Shown one piece after another: positions 1-6,089 of a stretch of 6,598 nt of DNA (within the stretch, counting starts at the first letter, position 1; every line of letters begins with the position of its first letter). This stretch comes from Bacteroidales bacterium. GTDB taxonomy: Bacteria; Bacteroidota; Bacteroidia; Bacteroidales; UBA7960. The position numbers were made by a program, and so were the translations under genes. The stretch spans positions 1-6,598 of the forward strand of contig SLEW01000173.1 in assembly GCA_007124575.1 (NCBI GenBank), in the 5' to 3' direction. Below the pieces are notes generated by a model. It did not search any database and was not told the origin of the DNA. It saw only the letters and a list, made by a program, of their open reading frames with translations.

Positions 1-28
1 AGTAGGGAGTAGGGAGTAAGAAGTAGGA
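1..28. repeat. 7-bp tandem repeat, about four units
   Basis: Four consecutive 7-base units are visible: AGTAGGG, AGTAGGG, AGTAAGA, AGTAGGA. Each plus-strand unit carries a stop codon (TAG, TAG, TAA, TAG). Because 7 is not a multiple of 3, all three plus frames are closed within the first 19 bases, so any plus-strand gene entering from the left ends here or earlier. The same 7-mer AGTAGGG occurs once across the mnmE stop codon (4360-4366). The unit is short and low in complexity, so slippage is the simplest origin. Confidence 0.6.
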
Positions 29-144
29 TGGGTTACACTTTTTGTAAACCAGAATCGGGATTATGACATATTAGCTGGAGGGAAAGTTTTGGTTTTTGGG
101 ATGGATTAAGGTTATTCGTTTAATAATAATACAAAAACATATTC

Positions 145-1590
145 ATGCGACAGTTGCGTGTGTCCATATTATTTATGCTGATGGTTTTGGTTGCCGGGGT
201 TTTGTTTTCCTGCAGGGATGATGGGATCGACCCGGATCCATCGGTTCGGCTGAGTTTTTCGGCTGATTCGCTTTTGTTTGATACGGTTTTTACGACTGTA
301 GGATCGGCAACACGCTCTTTTAAAGTCTATAACGATCACGATGAGAGGGTTCGCATCTCTTCTGTGGCACTGGCAGGCGGTAGCAACTCATACTTCCGTA
401 TGAATGTGGATGGCCGGTCAGGCACCGTAGTGGAAGATGTTGACGTAGAAGCCAACGACAGCATATATGTCTTTGTGGAAGTTACTGTTGATCCTGTAAA
501 CCAGGATCTGCCTCTTACCATCACAGACAGCATCGAATTCAACATTAACCAGAACATCCAGGATGTGAAGCTGGTGGCCTGGGGGCAGGATGCGAATTTT
601 ATCCATCCCAATTATGTTGATGAGAATGGCCTTGAATATCATCTTATTACAGAGGACACGGAGTGGACGGCCGATCTCCCCTATGTTGTTTACGGCCTTG
701 CCGTGGTGGATGCGGGCGTGACCCTGCGCGTGCAGGAGGGAGCACGCATCCACTTCCATAACAACGCCAGCCTTATCTTCCTCTCTCAGTCTACGTTTAA
801 AGTGGAAGGCTCCGCTGAAGAGCCGGTTAAGTTTCAGGGCGACCGCCTGGAGTCATTCTATGATAATCAGCCCGGCCAGTGGGGACGTATCTGGCTCACC
901 GCTACAAGTAAAGATCATGAAATCGACCATGCCATCATCAAAAACGGCACCGTCGGGCTTCATGTAGACACCCTTGGGAGCCACACTGATCCCACGCTGC
1001 AGATACGGAATACCGAGATCAAAAATATGACCATTGCCGGGCTGTTTGCCCAGGGAAGCCACGTGACAGGCGAGAACGTGGCCATCACCAACTGCGGCGA
1101 ATACGCTATGCTGCTTACCCTGGGCGGACAATATGAGTTCCGGCACATCACCATCGCAAACTATTTCCGCGATATCAGAAATACGCCCTCGTTGCTTTTC
1201 AACAACTATTATGAGGATGTGGACGGAAACATTCAGGTCAGGCCGTTTGAGCAGATCTATTTTGGAAACAGCATCGTGTACGGCAATAACCGGGAGGAGG
1301 TCTTTTTCGACCTTTACGGGGATACCGAAGCGGATTTCAGCTTCGACCACTGCCTGTTGCGCACGGAGATGGATACCGGTACGCCCTCCTTCATCAACAC
1401 GCTGGTGAATGAAGACCCGCTTTTTTATGATACCCAGGTACATGACTTTCGTCTCACCGAAGAGTCACCCGCCATCGATGCAGGCAATCCGGATGTAGCT
1501 TTCGAAGTGCCTTACGACCTTTATGGCGAAGACCGCAGGGAGCGGCCGGATATCGGGGCGGTGCAGTTTGTGCCGATAGAGGAAGATTAA
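145..1590 (+). CDS. Surface lipoprotein with Ig-like domain and right-handed β-helix (choice-of-anchor Q type tail)
   Basis: Predicted exported lipoprotein of 481 aa. A basic start (MRQLR), a hydrophobic core (residues 8-21) and a lipobox LFSC place the lipidated cysteine at residue 23. It is followed by R-D-D, an acidic signature like those reported to send Bacteroidota lipoproteins to the cell surface. Residues about 33-146 form a β-rich Ig-like/HYDIN-type segment (conserved look: LSFSADSLLFDTVFTTVGS). Residues about 165-440 look like a right-handed parallel β-helix, with repeated short β segments such as GVTLRVQEGARIHFHNNASL and turns rich in N, G and D. The end carries SPAIDAG (441-447) and PDIGAVQF (468-475), the tail typical of Bacteroidota pectate-lyase-like surface proteins. 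No catalytic residues can be assigned, so it may bind polysaccharide or be structural rather than enzymatic. The ATG at 145 is chosen because it gives an intact signal peptide; no Shine-Dalgarno or perfect -7 box is seen upstream. It stands alone and converges on sucD. Confidence 0.9.
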   Translation: MRQLRVSILFMLMVLVAGVLFSCRDDGIDPDPSVRLSFSADSLLFDTVFTTVGSATRSFKVYNDHDERVRISSVALAGGSNSYFRMNVDGRSGTVVEDVDVEANDSIYVFVEVTVDPVNQDLPLTITDSIEFNINQNIQDVKLVAWGQDANFIHPNYVDENGLEYHLITEDTEWTADLPYVVYGLAVVDAGVTLRVQEGARIHFHNNASLIFLSQSTFKVEGSAEEPVKFQGDRLESFYDNQPGQWGRIWLTATSKDHEIDHAIIKNGTVGLHVDTLGSHTDPTLQIRNTEIKNMTIAGLFAQGSHVTGENVAITNCGEYAMLLTLGGQYEFRHITIANYFRDIRNTPSLLFNNYYEDVDGNIQVRPFEQIYFGNSIVYGNNREEVFFDLYGDTEADFSFDHCLLRTEMDTGTPSFINTLVNEDPLFYDTQVHDFRLTEESPAIDAGNPDVAFEVPYDLYGEDRRERPDIGAVQFVPIEED

Positions 1591-1624
1591 TGTGCTAATT
1601 TGATAATGTGCTAATTTGCTAATG
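1588..1624 (+). repeat. 8-bp stop-codon repeat array, copy 1 (3' end of lipoprotein gene)
   Basis: Starting exactly at the lipoprotein gene's TAA stop, the sequence reads in 8-base units: TAATGTGC, TAATTTGA, TAATGTGC, TAATTTGC, then partial TAATG. TAA recurs at 1588, 1596, 1604, 1612 and 1620, closing all three frames. A matching array on the opposite strand begins at the sucD stop (1810 to 1779). Whether it acts in termination or RNA stability, or is only an expanding microsatellite, cannot be told from sequence. Confidence 0.8.
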
Positions 1625-1681
1625 AAGGAATCTGGGGGGTTTTTGTAGGATGGGGGCGTTTTAGGTTGCTGTTTAAAAGGG

Positions 1682-1703
1682 GAACGCGGATGCATCCGCG
1701 TTC
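1682..1703. terminator. 22-bp perfect palindrome between convergent genes, possible bidirectional terminator
   Basis: The left half GAACGCGGATG (1682-1692) is mirrored exactly by 1693-1703, with ATGCAT at the centre. As RNA it can fold into a stem of about nine base pairs closed by a TGCA loop, and it is symmetric, so it works on either strand. It lies in the 217-bp gap between two converging genes. On the minus strand it is followed by CCCCTTTT; on the plus strand there is no T-run. A termination role is therefore an inference, stronger for sucD. It could instead be a protein-binding site or an interspersed palindromic repeat. Confidence 0.5.
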
Positions 1704-1778
1704 ATCCATGTTAACTCACACCAAAAAACGTATTGCCTCAAAGAACGACCATCATCTTACTTAAGACACCGGTTATCA

Positions 1779-1810
1779 ATTAATTAGCACATTAGCAAGT
1801 TAGCACATTA
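1779..1810 (-). repeat. 8-bp stop-codon repeat array, copy 2 (3' end of sucD)
   Basis: Read on the minus strand from the sucD stop codon: TAATGTGC (1810-1803), TAACTTGC (1802-1795), TAATGTGC (1794-1787), TAATTAAT (1786-1779). The first unit begins with the sucD TAA itself, exactly as in copy 1. The two arrays have the same orientation relative to their genes and so form an inverted pair around the intergenic palindrome. The last sucD codons (TTA ATT AGC) also resemble the end of a unit, so the repeat may reach slightly into the coding sequence. Confidence 0.8.
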
Positions 1811-2677
1811 GCTAATTAAACTTTTCACGGCTTGTCCGATCTCTGCGGGGGAGTTTGTGACGTGCACGCCGCATGCTTTGAGGATTTCTTTTTTGGCATC
1901 TGCGGTATCGTCTTTTCCGCCGATGATGGCACCGGCGTGGCCCATGGTACGTCCTTTGGGTGCGGTGGCACCGGCGATGAAGCTGACAACGGGTTTTGTG
2001 CCATGGTCGCGGATATAATATGCCGCTTCCGCCTCCATGCCGCCACCGATCTCTCCGATCATCACGATGGCTTCGGTCTCGTCATCCTGCATCAGCAGCT
2101 CAACGGCTTCCTTTATGGTGGTTCCCGGAATGGGATCACCCCCGATGCCGATGCATGTCGACTGCCCCATCCCAAGCTTGGTAACCTGGTCTACTGCTTC
2201 ATAGGTAAGTGTGCCTGAGCGGGATATGATGCCTACGCTTCCCTTTTGATGGATGAACCCGGGCATGATGCCCACCTTGGCCTCATCAGGCGTGATGATG
2301 CCCGGGCAGTTGGGTCCGATAAGGCGAGAATTTCGTGACTTGAGGTATTCTTTCACGGTGAACATATCCTGTATGGGTATACCTTCGGTGATACATACGA
2401 TCACTCCCACTTCTGCGTCGGCAGCCTCCATGATGGCATCTGCCGCGAAGGGCGGAGGCACAAAAATGACACTCACGTTTGCATCAGCCTTATCCACTGC
2501 CTCTTTCACGCTGTTGAAGACGGGCAGGTCCAGATGGGTTGTCCCTCCTTTGCCTGGCGTAACACCTCCTACAACACGGGTTCCGTATTCGATCATCTGC
2601 GTGGCATGAAACGTTCCTTCGGCGCCGGTAAAACCCTGCACTACCACCCTTGAATCTTTGTTTACAAGTACACTCAT
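1808..2677 (-). CDS. sucD: Succinyl-CoA ligase (ADP/GDP-forming) alpha subunit
   Basis: Alpha subunit of succinyl-CoA synthetase, which with SucC interconverts succinyl-CoA and succinate with phosphorylation of ADP or GDP (TCA cycle; in anaerobes also succinate and propionate routes). It is cytosolic. The 289 aa equal the E. coli length. The N-terminal Rossmann CoA-binding domain (about 1-125) contains QGFTGAEG (14-21) and PGKGGTTHLDLPVFN (41-55). The ligase domain has GPNCPGIITP (121-130), GIGGDPIPGT (177-186), GEIGG (208-212, with Glu209 matching E. coli Glu208) and GHAGAI, whose His247 is the expected phosphohistidine (E. coli His246). All key residues are present. ATG at 2677 fits the family N-terminus; the leader is A-rich with nine A's and no Shine-Dalgarno. 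sucC is not adjacent: upstream is divergent mnmE, downstream is the convergent lipoprotein gene. Its stop codon starts a repeat array. Confidence 0.98.
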   Translation of the reverse strand: MSVLVNKDSRVVVQGFTGAEGTFHATQMIEYGTRVVGGVTPGKGGTTHLDLPVFNSVKEAVDKADANVSVIFVPPPFAADAIMEAADAEVGVIVCITEGIPIQDMFTVKEYLKSRNSRLIGPNCPGIITPDEAKVGIMPGFIHQKGSVGIISRSGTLTYEAVDQVTKLGMGQSTCIGIGGDPIPGTTIKEAVELLMQDDETEAIVMIGEIGGGMEAEAAYYIRDHGTKPVVSFIAGATAPKGRTMGHAGAIIGGKDDTADAKKEILKACGVHVTNSPAEIGQAVKSLIS

Positions 2678-2702
2678 GGAGTCATCGTTTTTTTTTGTAT
2701 CC

Positions 2703-2710
2703 CAAAATTA
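2703..2710 (-). promoter_or_regulatory. Bacteroidota-type -7 box for sucD
   Basis: On the minus strand the octamer TAATTTTG matches the Bacteroidota primary sigma -7 consensus TAnnTTTG at every defined position. It lies 25 bases before the sucD ATG, giving a short A-rich leader. No convincing TTTG -33 partner is visible at the usual spacing, so transcription from here is inferred from position and the -7 match only. A small hairpin (AGGCA, six T's, TGCCT at 2730-2745) lies just upstream. Confidence 0.55.
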
Positions 2711-2742
2711 AAGGAATAATTGTTACCACAGGCATTTTTTTG

Positions 2743-2824
2743 CCTCAAATCTCAAACCTCAACCTTAATTTCAAATCCCGAATCGCTACGCTCTCGGGAC
2801 TTCGCTGCCACTCAACCTCAACTC
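2743..2824. repeat. CTCAA-type repeats flanking a hairpin
   Basis: Short repeated words lie on both sides of a stem-loop: CTCAAAT, CTCAAAC, CTCAAC at 2744-2763 and CTCAACCTCAACTC at 2811-2824. Between them TCCCGA (2776-2781) pairs with TCGGGA (2794-2799) around a 12-base loop. On the minus strand the repeats read as GTTTGAG-like 7-mers, each with a TGA. The block lies between the sucD and mnmE -7 boxes and carries no gene. It looks like an interspersed intergenic repeat rather than a regulatory site. Confidence 0.5.
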
Positions 2825-2886
2825 TTTAACCCAATAACCCCTTAATCCAGGAACATTTTTACAGTTATATCCCGGTAAACAAACAG

Positions 2887-2907
2887 ATTCCTCACTTCGT
2901 TCGGAAT
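2887..2907. repeat. Short hairpin repeat (ATTCC...GGAAT) upstream of mnmE
   Basis: ATTCC (2887-2891) pairs with GGAAT (2903-2907) around an 11-base loop TCACTTCGTTC. From memory, near-identical sequence words (ATTCCTCACTTCGTTCGGAATGAC) recur between genes in many bacterial genomes, including Bacteroidota; this could not be checked here. It ends about 25 bases before the mnmE -7 box. Confidence 0.5.
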
Positions 2908-2932
2908 GACGCACTTCAAACCTTTTATTCCC

Positions 2933-2940
2933 TATATTTG
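2933..2940 (+). promoter_or_regulatory. Bacteroidota-type -7 box for mnmE
   Basis: TATATTTG matches TAnnTTTG at every defined position and lies 23 bases before the mnmE ATG, leaving a leader of roughly 15-20 bases. No clear TTTG -33 element is seen, and the leader lacks a Shine-Dalgarno, as is common in this phylum. Position and match together make this the likely mnmE promoter core. Confidence 0.6.
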
Positions 2941-2963
2941 TATATACGATAAACCTTCGAACC

Positions 2964-4364
2964 ATGCAAACCTACGACACACAGGAAACCATTTGTGCTC
3001 CGGCCACGGCGCCGGGAAGCGCTGCCATTGCAGTGCTGCGGTTGTCAGGGCCGGAGGCCGTTGTCATTGCCGGACAGGTTTTTCTTCCAAAGAAAAGGTC
3101 CATTAACCTATCCGAAGCTGAGTCGCACAGGATGCACCTGGGGCAGCTCATGGACGGGGAGCAGCCTTTGGATGAGGTGTTGCTGACAAAGTTTGTTGCA
3201 CCAAACAGCTATACCGGCGAAGACATGGTGGAGATTTCCTGTCACGGGTCACCCTATATCCAGCAGCGGATCCTGCAGATCCTTATAGACAGTGGGGCAC
3301 GTATGGCCCGTCCCGGGGAGTTTACCATGCGGGCCTTTTTTAATGGCAGGATGGACCTTTCGCAGGCCGAGGCCGTGGCCGACCTGATCGCGTCCAACTC
3401 CGAGGCTTCCCGTAAGATCGCCTTCCAGCAGATGCGCGGGCATTTTTCCTCGCGGATCAGTGAGCTGCGCAGCAAGCTACTTGAATTTGCTTCGCTGATA
3501 GAGCTTGAGCTCGACTTCAGCGAGGAGGATGTTGAATTTGCTGACCGCCACAAGCTGCGAGGCCTTCTGGATGACATCGCATATGAGGTAGGCCGTTTGC
3601 GCGAGTCATTTGCCACAGGCAATGCCCTGAAGCAGGGAATCCCTGTGGCCATCATAGGAAAGCCCAACGTGGGGAAATCTACCCTGCTCAACGCGTTACT
3701 CAACGATGAGCGTGCCATCGTCAGTGAGATCCCCGGCACCACGCGGGATGCCATAGAAGATACCATCAGTATCAATGGGGTCTCTTTTCGTTTTATAGAT
3801 ACTGCCGGTTTGCGTGATAGTGATGACCAGGTGGAGTCGGTGGGTATTGAGCGTACGCATCAAAAGATCCGTCAGGCAACCATCATTCTTTACCTCTTTG
3901 ACATCAGCCAGACCGGCCTGGAGGAGGTGGCTGAGACCATCCGTGACTTTCAGCAGGAGGTGGGTGACAACACCAAGCGCCTGGTACTGATCGCCAACAA
4001 GATCGATTTGCTCGACGAGATACCTCACCATTTCCGTAACCTTGTTGACCTGGAGACCATCTTTGTGTCGGCCAAGCGCAAGGAGAACATCTCTATGATC
4101 ACCGACAGCCTGTTAAAGTCGCTGGAGACTTCGCCGGAGGAGATGCAGTCGGTGTTGGTGGCAAACAGCCGGCATTATGAGGCTCTGAGCCTCGCCGATG
4201 AATCGATTCAGGCCATTCGCAAAGGCATTAAGGAACAGGTTCCCGGCGATCTGCTCTCCATTGATCTGCGATCAGCCCTGCATCACCTGGGCAGCATCAC
4301 GGGGGAGGTAACCAATGACGAGGTGCTGGGAGAGATTTTCGGGAGGTTTTGTATTGGAAAGTAG
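2964..4364 (+). CDS. mnmE: tRNA uridine-5-carboxymethylaminomethyl(34) synthesis GTPase MnmE
   Basis: Potassium-activated GTPase that works with MnmG to add the (carboxymethyl)aminomethyl group at C5 of wobble uridine 34 in tRNAs; cytosolic. The 466 aa are close to the usual 450-470. The N-terminal folate-binding domain (about 1-125) begins TICAPATAPGSAAIAVLRLS and includes SYTGEDMVEISCHGSPY. The helical domain surrounds an inserted G domain: P-loop GKPNVGKS (232-239, with Asn235 matching the K+-ligand Asn226 of E. coli), GTTRD (258-262), DTAGLRD (279-285), Glu291 aligning with catalytic E. coli Glu282, NKID (345-348) and SAK (369-371). The protein ends in the invariant CIGK (463-466), so it is complete. 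GC is high (41 of 60 bases at 3361-3420). It is divergent from sucD and convergent, with a 38-bp gap, to the peptidase gene. mnmG is not in the window. Confidence 0.98.
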   Translation: MQTYDTQETICAPATAPGSAAIAVLRLSGPEAVVIAGQVFLPKKRSINLSEAESHRMHLGQLMDGEQPLDEVLLTKFVAPNSYTGEDMVEISCHGSPYIQQRILQILIDSGARMARPGEFTMRAFFNGRMDLSQAEAVADLIASNSEASRKIAFQQMRGHFSSRISELRSKLLEFASLIELELDFSEEDVEFADRHKLRGLLDDIAYEVGRLRESFATGNALKQGIPVAIIGKPNVGKSTLLNALLNDERAIVSEIPGTTRDAIEDTISINGVSFRFIDTAGLRDSDDQVESVGIERTHQKIRQATIILYLFDISQTGLEEVAETIRDFQQEVGDNTKRLVLIANKIDLLDEIPHHFRNLVDLETIFVSAKRKENISMITDSLLKSLETSPEEMQSVLVANSRHYEALSLADESIQAIRKGIKEQVPGDLLSIDLRSALHHLGSITGEVTNDEVLGEIFGRFCIGK

Positions 4365-4402
4365 GGGGTTGATAATCCTTATCGAAAAGGCTGCGATTTG
4401 TT

Positions 4403-5824
4403 TTATTCGTTATAGATTTTAACAATATCCTCAACACTTTTTCCTTTAAGCAGATATTCATTTGACTCGGTTCCGTAAAACCATTCATCAACGAAACTTG
4501 CAAGTCCCTTGTGTGGCAATTCTTTTATCATTGTTGTCAAATCGTGAGTTGAGCCTCCTGTTTTATAGTATGCCTGGTAATATCTTTTGATCAGATTCAT
4601 AAATTCATCATGACCAATAAGTTCGTACAAAACATGAAAGAGAATCATTCCCTTACTATATGAATATTCGGTCATCCTTGTTTTGCCATAGTCGATCAGC
4701 GGTGTTTCCCAGCAATTCGGCATGTTTTGGCACCGGTCAATGAATCTTTTGCTAATTGTGCCGCTGGTACTGTCAACCAGGCCGTTTCTTTCTTCCATTT
4801 TTTCAGCCGTAAGATATTCGGTAAAAGTGGCAAGCCCCTCATTCCATCGGCTTGGCGGAATTGGGTCAATTTCCATGGGATGCCACAGATGTGAAAGCTC
4901 ATGATATAAGTTTAAATTCGCATTTAAATCCTCCCGTGAAAAAACTTCCCCGGCTTGAATGATACTTGTAACGTCTGCCTGCGAACCATACCCCTCAGGA
5001 ACTTGTATAATGGAAAAAATCTGAAAATCTTGCAATGGCCCAAACCATTGGATAAAAAGCTCCATTGTATTATTTAAAACAGTCATTAAACTCCTGGCTT
5101 CTTCCTTAAGATCTGAGAAATAAAACAACCTGAACCCATTGTCTTCCAAAATTTCATATGAAGCAATGGCAAAATCCATCCTCCAGGCAGGCTTGATATT
5201 TCGGTAGGTATATGAGGTTTTCCCATTTTGAGTTGTTTTTGATATAAGTTCTCCGCCATTAGCAACTACAAGGTGTTCCGGAACAGAGATTTTAACGTTA
5301 TAGTCATATGAATACCGCATGACATTCATCATCGATTCAATCGTTGGATAGCCGGGATGTGGGTATGCATAGGTATCCTGACGCAATATGGTAAAAGGTT
5401 CCTCTATATGCTCCCTTACATAACCCCACGTCACTTCAGTGTAACCAAAAATGAATCCATCATATGAAATATTCACGCTGAATTTCTCTCCTTCACTCAC
5501 TTCTTTTGGCAATTTAATATTTACAGAATTTAATTGAAGCCTGGGTAACTCATCTGGCGCTACTACATTTTGTTCAAAAGGCAACGCATTCCCTTGCAGA
5601 TCAGTAACCGATGACATCGACAACAACCTGTACAAAAGCAAGGGAAGATTGTTTGAAGAGTCGGTGCTTGCATTTACCACAGTGAGTTCGCAATCCACAT
5701 AAATTTTTGCCGATGCATAGTCAACCTGAATATTCATATCATACTTTACAGGCTCCCATTGTGCCTTTGCAGAGTTGACAGTTGCGGCAATTACCATTAT
5801 GACGCATAAAAACTTATTTAGCAT
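4403..5824 (-). CDS. Secreted M1-like (gluzincin) zinc metallopeptidase
   Basis: Predicted exported zinc peptidase of 473 aa. The Sec signal peptide (MLNKFLCVIMVIAATVNSAKA) has a likely cleavage after AKA (residue 21). Residues about 25-225 resemble the β-rich N-terminal domain of M1 aminopeptidases. The catalytic part has HELSH (308-312; zinc ligands His308 and His312, base Glu309), then WNEG with the third ligand candidate Glu329, and YSYSKG with Tyr389 in the position of the catalytic tyrosine. Only 16 residues separate His312 from Glu329, where classical M1 enzymes have 18. No GAMEN exopeptidase motif is seen; GYGSQADVT (278-286) lies where it would be expected, so aminopeptidase specificity should not be assumed. 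There is no C-terminal secretion domain or lipobox, suggesting a periplasmic or soluble secreted protein; the substrate is unknown. The gene is AT-rich (20 of 60 GC at 5101-5160), unlike mnmE. ATG 5824 is supported by the signal peptide and an AAAGGA site. Monocistronic by context. Confidence 0.9.
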   Translation of the reverse strand: MLNKFLCVIMVIAATVNSAKAQWEPVKYDMNIQVDYASAKIYVDCELTVVNASTDSSNNLPLLLYRLLSMSSVTDLQGNALPFEQNVVAPDELPRLQLNSVNIKLPKEVSEGEKFSVNISYDGFIFGYTEVTWGYVREHIEEPFTILRQDTYAYPHPGYPTIESMMNVMRYSYDYNVKISVPEHLVVANGGELISKTTQNGKTSYTYRNIKPAWRMDFAIASYEILEDNGFRLFYFSDLKEEARSLMTVLNNTMELFIQWFGPLQDFQIFSIIQVPEGYGSQADVTSIIQAGEVFSREDLNANLNLYHELSHLWHPMEIDPIPPSRWNEGLATFTEYLTAEKMEERNGLVDSTSGTISKRFIDRCQNMPNCWETPLIDYGKTRMTEYSYSKGMILFHVLYELIGHDEFMNLIKRYYQAYYKTGGSTHDLTTMIKELPHKGLASFVDEWFYGTESNEYLLKGKSVEDIVKIYNE

Positions 5825-5833
5825 TTTTTATAT

Positions 5834-5839
5834 TCCTTT
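5834..5839 (-). promoter_or_regulatory. Shine-Dalgarno-like site of the metallopeptidase gene
   Basis: Minus-strand AAAGGA lies nine bases before the ATG at 5824. It is the only convincing Shine-Dalgarno-like site among the main genes here, whose other leaders are simply A-rich. It supports the chosen start. Confidence 0.45.
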
Positions 5840-5873
5840 GTTAAATTCATAGTTATGGTATAATCCGAATTAA

Positions 5874-5883
5874 ACATGCATGT
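5874..5883. promoter_or_regulatory. 10-bp perfect palindrome upstream of the metallopeptidase gene
   Basis: ACATGCATGT is a perfect palindrome about 50 bases upstream of the peptidase ATG, in an AT-rich spacer where a promoter would be expected. It could be an operator, but a 10-base palindrome can arise by chance and no regulator is identified. No perfect TAnnTTTG box was found nearby. Confidence 0.2.
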
Positions 5884-6023
5884 AACAGAATACACAATAA
5901 TACAAATAATAATTATTTTTCAACCAAAAAATTTAACATTAAAAGAGTGTTTTTGTTTTTTGATCGGTAGGTCATACGTCACATAGGGTCGGGCAAATCC
6001 TTTCAGGTCGGGGAATTTGAAGA

Positions 6024-6051
6024 AAGGGGGATCCGCTTTGCCTGCCCCCTT
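6024..6051 (-). terminator. Candidate terminator downstream of the 67-aa gene
   Basis: AAGGGGG (6024-6030) pairs perfectly with CCCCCTT (6045-6051) around a 14-base loop. On the minus strand the stem lies about 39 bases after the stop codon of the small gene and is followed by TTTCTTC, a weak pyrimidine-rich tail. Position and strong GC stem suggest a Rho-independent terminator, although the T-run is poor. Confidence 0.5.
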
Positions 6052-6089
6052 GTCAGATTCTGACTGCTTTATGTGGCATAATCACACGG

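Noticed and set aside
31..50. Imperfect hairpin GGTTACA/TGTAAACC near the left edge
   Set aside because: Short stem with a bulge and no following T-run; the upstream gene it might terminate is not in the window.
853..1443. 196-aa open frame on the minus strand inside the lipoprotein gene
   Set aside because: It lies wholly opposite a well-supported gene, has no recognisable domain, and looks like the antisense shadow of a GC-rich coding sequence.
1832..2218. 128-aa plus-strand frame opposite sucD
   Set aside because: Shadow of the conserved sucD sequence with no start signal of its own.
2674..2685. Three-codon upstream frame (ATG ACT CCA TGA) overlapping the sucD start
   Set aside because: Its stop overlaps the sucD ATG, which could couple translation, but such a short frame arises easily by chance and has no initiation signal.
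2906..3106. 66-aa frame overlapping the mnmE start
   Set aside because: Begins upstream of the mnmE -7 box and overlaps the true N-terminus in another frame; not protein-like.
3254..3775. 173-aa open frame opposite mnmE
   Set aside because: Antisense to the conserved MnmE G domain; serine- and arginine-rich shadow translation without domain features.
4365..4402. Weak hairpins (GATAA/TTATC and CCTT/AAGG) between mnmE and the peptidase gene
   Set aside because: Stems of four or five mostly A-T pairs without a T-run; too weak to call a terminator.
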